Positions 16,038-19,174 of a stretch of DNA of 19,174 nucleotides are shown here, piece after piece. The notes beneath the pieces were generated by a model that worked only from the letters and a program-made list of their open reading frames with translations, did not search any database and had not been told where the DNA came from. The stretch's first letter is position 1. Each line of letters starts with the position of its first letter. This stretch comes from Oscillospiraceae bacterium (lineage in GTDB: Bacteria; Bacillota_A; Clostridia; Oscillospirales; Oscillospiraceae), in contig JAEDOK010000016.1 of assembly GCA_016302005.1 (NCBI GenBank), forward strand, positions 1-19,174, given 5' to 3'. A program made the position numbers and the translations under genes.

Positions 16038-16068
16038 CACCGCCTCGTCCGGTCGGACGAGGCGGTGT
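16038..16068. repeat. Terminator hairpin, right copy of the 31-bp direct repeat
   Basis: Identical to 15754-15784. Here the stem is followed on the plus strand by ATTTTC, so this copy reads as an intrinsic terminator for plus-strand transcription from the protease gene. It lies 7 nt beyond the stop codon of the minus-strand TIM-barrel gene. If the two copies were fused back into one, the result would be AAAAA-stem-loop-stem-ATTTT, an ordinary compact bidirectional terminator between convergent genes. Confidence 0.88.
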
Positions 16069-16075
16069 ATTTTCA

Positions 16076-16963
16076 TTATCTGCTAAGAATTTCGAGCATC
16101 TGCGCGGCGGCACGGAGCTGCACAAGGCAGATCTCACGCGGCAGGCGCTTGAGCTCGCCGATGGGCTCGATGTTCAAAACGCCCTTGAAGCCCGTCTCGC
16201 GCAGGGCTGCAAAGACATCCTCCCAATCGATGCGTCCGTAGCCCGGGAACAGGTGCAGATCCTCGTAGACGGGCGAGATCCGGCCGAAATTGTCGTTCAG
16301 GTGCAGCGTCGCAAGGTCGCTGCGGAACGCGCGGATCATCGCGGGAATGTCCTGCCCGCTGATGTTCGCGTGACCGGTGTCCAGACAGATCTGGACGCGG
16401 GCGCTGCCGATGTCGCGCATCAGGCGCAGCATATCCTCCGCCGTGGTATAGGGATAGGGCGGGTCGCCGGGCCGCTGGACATGGTGCGAATCGAAGGTGT
16501 TCTCCAGATTGATGACGACGCCGAAGCGCTCCGCCGCGGGCAGAAGATCATGGAACCAGCGGATGTTCCAGTCGTGGATGCGGCTGCGCAGGGCGGGGCT
16601 GTCCACGCGCTCCGGCTGGCGCAGCGGATGGAAGATGAGGTGGCGGCAGCCGACAATGGCGCAGGCCTCGATCGTGCGGAAATAGATCTCCTGCGGCGGC
16701 GCATAGTGCAGGTCGGCCGGGATGGACTGCTGCCAGGTCGCGTGCGCCTGCGTGACGGGCAGGCCGAGCTGCTCCGACAGGTGCGCAACCTGCCGCACCC
16801 ACGCACGCCAATCCTCGCCGTTCATCGGGCCGCCCGGTTCGCTGAACGTGCTGAACGGAAAATCAAGACTGTGGAAGCCCGCGTCCTTGATCAGACGCAT
16901 CGCTCCCTCAAGCCCGTGCGCCTTGCACAGGCTCGCCATTGCGCAACTGATACGGTAAAGCAT
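16076..16963 (-). CDS. Xylose-isomerase-like TIM-barrel protein (sugar phosphate isomerase/epimerase family)
   Basis: The 295-aa protein fits the AP-endonuclease-2/xylose isomerase-like fold (PF01261). Probable metal ligands lie at the ends of successive strands: Glu154 in VINLENTFDS, Asp195 and His198 in CLDTGHANISG, His221 in TLHLNDNFG, and Glu266 in LNIEPIGE. Such proteins use Mn or Mg to isomerise or epimerise sugars and polyols, but the family is broad and the substrate cannot be assigned. The ATG at 16963 has AGGAAG upstream and is served by a near-perfect promoter at 17018-17046. It is divergent from the YihY-like gene and convergent with the SLH protease. No partner sugar-uptake or kinase genes are seen nearby, so its pathway is open. 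Confidence 0.87.
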   Translation of the reverse strand: MLYRISCAMASLCKAHGLEGAMRLIKDAGFHSLDFPFSTFSEPGGPMNGEDWRAWVRQVAHLSEQLGLPVTQAHATWQQSIPADLHYAPPQEIYFRTIEACAIVGCRHLIFHPLRQPERVDSPALRSRIHDWNIRWFHDLLPAAERFGVVINLENTFDSHHVQRPGDPPYPYTTAEDMLRLMRDIGSARVQICLDTGHANISGQDIPAMIRAFRSDLATLHLNDNFGRISPVYEDLHLFPGYGRIDWEDVFAALRETGFKGVLNIEPIGELKRLPREICLVQLRAAAQMLEILSR

Positions 16964-17017
16964 AAGCCACTTCCTGTTTCGTATGATTCTCTTTGCAGGG
17001 CATATAATATCGAACAG

Positions 17018-17046
17018 ATTATATCATTTTTCGCGGGTTTTGTCAA
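17018..17046 (-). promoter_or_regulatory. Promoter of the TIM-barrel isomerase gene
   Basis: Minus strand: TTGACA (17046-17041), 17-nt spacer, TATAAT (17023-17018) with a TGA extension. This is a full consensus match. The start codon lies about 55 nt downstream. Confidence 0.82.
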
Positions 17047-17066
17047 TTTCAGCGCAGAAAAACCGC

Positions 17067-17095
17067 TTTACTTTCCCATCTGCTTACGATAAAAT
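17067..17095 (+). promoter_or_regulatory. Promoter of the YihY-family gene
   Basis: TTTACT (17067-17072), 17-nt spacer, TAAAAT (17090-17095), followed 19 nt later by the ATG at 17115. A weaker consensus match than the divergent promoter beside it. Confidence 0.6.
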
Positions 17096-17114
17096 AAGCG
17101 CAGGAGGTATGCCG

Positions 17115-17933
17115 ATGAAATATATTCAGAAATTGCAGGCTTTTTTGAAGCGGATCGGCAGCTACCGCGTCCCGATCTACGCCGCAAATGCCTCGTTTTA
17201 TATCATTCTCTCCGTGTTCCCCGCGATCATGCTCGTGGTCAGCCTGCTTCCCTACATCGGCTACTCCGAGCAGGATCTGCTGCTCGCCATCGGCAGCCTT
17301 GTGCCGCAGGTGCTTGAGCCGCTGCTCGCGCGGATCATCAACGACATGAGCGCCAACAGCACCGGCGCCCTCATCTCCGTCACGGCTATCGTCGCCGTGT
17401 GGTCGTCCTCGCGCGGTGTCTACTGCATCCAGCTCGGCCTGAACGCCATCCACGGCGCGGAGGAAAGCCGCTCGTATCTCTACCGCCGCGTGATGAGCAT
17501 GGTCTACATGGTGCTGCTCATCGCCGCCCTGCTGCTGACGCTGGTGATGCACGGCTTCGGCCAGGAGGTCGCCGCGTTCTGCCAGAGCAAAAACGTCCCC
17601 GTGCTGCATCTGATCGCGCGGCTGCTGCAATTTCGCGAGCTGATCGTGCTGGGCCTTCTCACGCTTCTGTTCACGGTGATCTACTGTGCGTTCCCCAACC
17701 GCAAGGTACGCCTGCGCACGGCGCTGCCCGGCGCGGCACTGTCCGCCTTCGGCTGGCTCGTATTCACCTACGGTTTTTCCTACTATGTCCGTATTTCCGG
17801 CTCTTATTCCGTCCTGTACGGCAGCCTTTCGATCATCGCCATCGGAATGCTGTGGCTGTATATCTGCATCTGCATTCTGTTCTACGGCAGCGTCTTCGGC
17901 CTGTGGCTGGAGGAGCGTCGGCAGAAGGAATAA
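17115..17933 (+). CDS. YihY/BrkB (UPF0761) family membrane protein
   Basis: The 272-aa protein has about six hydrophobic segments. It has the family's opening AANASFYIILSVFPAIMLVV, a middle GALISVTAIVAVWSSSRGVY, and the C-terminal YGSLSIIAIGMLWLYICICI with a final FYGSVFGLWLEER. Members were once called ribonuclease BN by mistake; they are integral membrane proteins with no firmly established function. The ATG at 17115 is chosen because AGGAGG lies 7 nt upstream; the ATG at 17109 is too close to that site, and the frame upstream to 16983 covers the promoter. It appears to be a single-gene unit. Confidence 0.9.
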   Translation: MKYIQKLQAFLKRIGSYRVPIYAANASFYIILSVFPAIMLVVSLLPYIGYSEQDLLLAIGSLVPQVLEPLLARIINDMSANSTGALISVTAIVAVWSSSRGVYCIQLGLNAIHGAEESRSYLYRRVMSMVYMVLLIAALLLTLVMHGFGQEVAAFCQSKNVPVLHLIARLLQFRELIVLGLLTLLFTVIYCAFPNRKVRLRTALPGAALSAFGWLVFTYGFSYYVRISGSYSVLYGSLSIIAIGMLWLYICICILFYGSVFGLWLEERRQKE

Positions 17934-17936
17934 AAA

Positions 17937-17960
17937 ACGGCTGCGGTCGCCCGCAGCCGT
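17937..17960 (-). terminator. Intrinsic terminator reading on the minus strand, displaced from the DUF1540 gene
   Basis: A 10-bp GC-rich stem (ACGGCTGCGG/CCGCAGCCGT) with loop TCGC begins 3 nt after the YihY stop. On the minus strand it is followed by TTTTTTA, a good U-run. On the plus strand it is followed by CGCTCTTA, which is poor. It therefore suits the convergent DUF1540 gene, now 170 nt away because of the insertion at 17969-18129. It may also serve weakly for the YihY gene. Confidence 0.75.
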
Positions 17961-17968
17961 CGCTCTTA

Positions 17969-18129
17969 GGAACCTCCGAACAAATCAGCGGCGGCGGACA
18001 GCGGGTCTTTTGTCCCAACTGATCGGTTTGAAAATCTTGAAATACACAAAGTATTCCTGCGATTTCCAAACCTCAATTTGGAACAAAATCCCTCGCTGAC
18101 CGCTCTTGCGGATTTATTCAGAGCTTCCC
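17969..18129. mobile_element. 161-bp MITE-like element forming one long imperfect palindrome, flanked by TTA repeats
   Basis: The left arm starts GGAACCTCCGAACAAATC and the right arm, read inward, GGGAAGCTCTGAATAAATC. The match continues with small gaps through TTTTGT(C/T)CCAA and GGTTTG(A/G)AAATC to the centre, where AATAC-ACAAA-GTATT closes the hairpin at 18041-18055. The outer borders are flanked by TTA on both sides (17966-17968 and 18130-18132), consistent with a 3-bp (or 2-bp TA) target duplication. There is no coding frame. The GAATAAATC-containing ends recall inverted repeats of some IS5-group elements, some of which duplicate TNA targets, but family assignment is inference. It fills most of the 196-nt convergent gap between YihY and DUF1540. 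Confidence 0.72.
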
Positions 18130-18300
18130 TTACTTCTTGTCGAAGGACATACAGTCGGTGCACTGCTTGACCGTCGGGTCCGCCTCATGCGTGCCGACCT
18201 GGATCTGCTCGAGCGAGCAGTAGTTCTCCGCGTCGCAGTGATGCTTGCACTGCGTCACGGTGCACTGGATCGAACGATTTGCGTTAAGATGGCAGTTCAT
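18130..18300 (-). CDS. DUF1540 Cys-rich mini-protein
   Basis: A 56-aa protein with the spacing typical of DUF1540 (PF07561). C3, then C13-x4-C18-x3-C22-x5-C28 in IQCTVTQCKHHCDAENYC, and a final C47-x2-C50 in KQCTDCMSF. This is consistent with metal binding, although the family's function is unknown. The ATG at 18300 is preferred because GGAGG lies 7 nt upstream; the ATG two codons earlier is too close to it, and the longer open frame to 18741 is antisense to rpe. Its TAA stop doubles as one of the TTA repeats flanking the adjacent MITE-like element. It is divergent from rpe across about 175 nt; no convincing promoter of its own was found there. Confidence 0.88.
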   Translation of the reverse strand: MNCHLNANRSIQCTVTQCKHHCDAENYCSLEQIQVGTHEADPTVKQCTDCMSFDKK

Positions 18301-18370
18301 TGTCATTCCTCCTTCTTTCGGTGTCAGCCGTAGTTTGTGCCGCAAAGGCCGACTTATGCGAAGGAAAAAA

Positions 18371-18399
18371 TTGACATTACTGCGCAAATCGCTTATAAT
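18371..18399 (+). promoter_or_regulatory. Promoter of rpe
   Basis: TTGACA (18371-18376), 17-nt spacer, TATAAT (18394-18399): both hexamers are exact consensus. The rpe start is about 75 nt beyond, leaving a roughly 70-nt leader in which no riboswitch was recognised. Confidence 0.83.
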
Positions 18400-18474
18400 A
18401 TCCGCAGCCGCTGCGCATTCTGCGTGGTTGGAGTTCCGCCGGCTGCTCTTCATCCTATGTTTCGGAGGTTCGTT

Positions 18475-19125
18475 ATGATAAAGGTTTCTCCTTCCATTCT
18501 CTCTGCCGATTTTGTCAATCTGGAGCGCGATATCCGCGCCCTGACCCCTGCCGGTGCGGACTATGTGCACGTCGACGTGATGGACGGCATCTTCGTCCCG
18601 AATATCACCATCGGCATCCCGGTCGTCGCCGCCATCCGCAAAATCACCGACCTGCCGCTGGACGTGCATCTGATGATCGACCGGCCGATCCGCTATGTCG
18701 ACGACTTCTGCAAGGCAGGCAGCGACATCCTGACGGTGCACGTCGAGGCCGACTCGGAGGAAAACACGCTCGCCGCTTTGCGGCGCATCCGCGAAAACGG
18801 CGTCCGCGCTGCGATCTCGGTCAAGCCCAAAACGCCCGCCGAGGCGGTACTCCCCTATCTGCCCTACTGCGACCTGATCCTCGTGATGACGGTCGAGCCG
18901 GGCTTCGGCGGACAGGCGTTCATGCAGGACATGATGCCGAAGCTCAAGGCCATCCGCGCCTGCATCGACGCGCAGAATCCCGCCTGTGAGCTGGAGGTCG
19001 ACGGCGGCATCAACGAAAAGACCGCCCTCGTCTGCCGCGAAAACGGCGCGAACGTGCTGGTCGCGGGCAGCGCATTCTTCAAGAGCGCCGACCCCGCCGC
19101 CTTTGTCAACGCGGTAAAAGCATAA
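18475..19125 (+). CDS. rpe: Ribulose-phosphate 3-epimerase
   Basis: The 216-aa length and all signatures fit Rpe: KVSPSILSADF with Ser7, the strand YVHVDVMDGIFVPN with His32 and Asp34, DVHLMI with His65, TVEPGFGGQAFM for phosphate binding, LEVDGGIN with the catalytic Asp176, and VLVAGSAFF. It interconverts ribulose-5-phosphate and xylulose-5-phosphate in the cytosolic pentose phosphate pathway using a bound metal. The ATG at 18475 has GGAGG 6 nt upstream. The frame extends back to 18337 but would cover the promoter. The stop codon TAA (19123-19125) shares its last base with the inferred end of a group II intron. No terminator is visible before the window ends. Confidence 0.96.
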   Translation: MIKVSPSILSADFVNLERDIRALTPAGADYVHVDVMDGIFVPNITIGIPVVAAIRKITDLPLDVHLMIDRPIRYVDDFCKAGSDILTVHVEADSEENTLAALRRIRENGVRAAISVKPKTPAEAVLPYLPYCDLILVMTVEPGFGGQAFMQDMMPKLKAIRACIDAQNPACELEVDGGINEKTALVCRENGANVLVAGSAFFKSADPAAFVNAVKA

Positions 19126-19174
19126 TCGAGTAGGAGGCTAGTTTCCTAGCCGACCTCTCACACCACCGTGCGTA
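19125..19174 (-). mobile_element. 3' end of a group II intron (domain VI and part of domain V), cut by window edge
   Basis: On the minus strand the last 50 bases read as the 3' strand of domain V (TACGCACGGTGGTGT) followed by a full domain VI. GAG-AGG pairs with CCT-A-CTC, leaving one bulged A at 19131. An upper stem GGCTAG/CTAGCC is capped by GAAA (19142-19145). The sequence ends CTCGAT at 19125. The bulged A is the seventh base from that end, the normal position for the branch point, and the intron ends in AT, matching the 3' AY rule. The rest of the intron, with any reverse transcriptase gene, would lie to the right. It is in opposite orientation to rpe. Confidence 0.82.

Noticed and set aside
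15754..16068. The two identical hairpins as a minimal CRISPR array
   Set aside because: Only two copies with a 253-bp interval, palindromic terminator character, no regularly spaced units and no cas genes.
17115..17933. Ribonuclease BN annotation for the YihY-family protein
   Set aside because: The RNase BN label for this family was a historical misassignment; the sequence is an integral membrane protein without nuclease motifs.
18400..18474. Riboswitch or leader regulation in the rpe 5' UTR
   Set aside because: The leader is about 70 nt, with no recognised aptamer pattern and no terminator-antiterminator pair.
18301..18741. N-terminal extension of the DUF1540 frame to 203 codons
   Set aside because: It would cover the rpe promoter and run antisense through rpe. 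The 56-aa form has the right family length and a ribosome site.

Overview
The window looks like a chromosomal segment of a Gram-positive Clostridia, probably a GC-rich gut member of the Oscillospiraceae/Ruminococcaceae. The reasons are AGGAGG-type ribosome binding sites, TTGACA/TATAAT promoters, a papain-like protease with SLH wall-anchor repeats, a modular GH25 lysozyme, a DUF1540 protein and a group II intron end of the gut-clostridial type. The taxonomic placement is inference.

Positions 1-10318 (minus strand) hold a surface-polysaccharide operon. A promoter at 10290-10318 precedes a small S26-type (SEC11-like) peptidase and a membrane-anchored UDP-HexNAc 4,6-dehydratase (WbpM/PglF type). 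Then come a DegT-family aminotransferase, a GNAT/FemAB-like acyltransferase, a priming sugar-phosphate transferase, an ATP-grasp ligase, a GT4 glycosyltransferase, an EpsG-like polymerase, a second GT4 enzyme and a hexapeptide O-acetyltransferase cut by the left edge. Together they suggest synthesis of a UDP-4-amino-sugar, its N-acylation or amidation, transfer to undecaprenyl phosphate, chain extension, polymerisation and O-acetylation. Flippase and chain-length genes are not visible and may lie to the left. Base composition changes at about 7860: genes to the left are visibly more AT-rich than the dehydratase and everything to the right. A perfect RNA hairpin with a GGAA loop lies exactly there.

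Positions 10341-15743 hold two large secreted proteins transcribed divergently from a compact two-promoter region: a GH25 lysozyme with about five Ig-like repeats and Cys-rich modules (minus), and a C1 peptidase with a lectin-like region, Cys-rich modules and three SLH domains (plus).

Positions 15744-19125 hold housekeeping genes: a xylose-isomerase-like TIM-barrel protein (minus), a YihY membrane protein (plus), a DUF1540 mini-protein (minus) and ribulose-phosphate 3-epimerase (rpe, plus).

The most striking feature is a set of three insertions, all at 3' ends of genes. A 253-bp structured element lies between two identical 31-bp direct copies of a terminator hairpin (15754-16068). A 161-bp MITE-like element, itself one long imperfect palindrome, is flanked by TTA repeats and separates the DUF1540 gene from what reads as its own terminator (17969-18129). 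The 3' end of a group II intron appears inserted inside the rpe stop codon and restores it (19125-19174).
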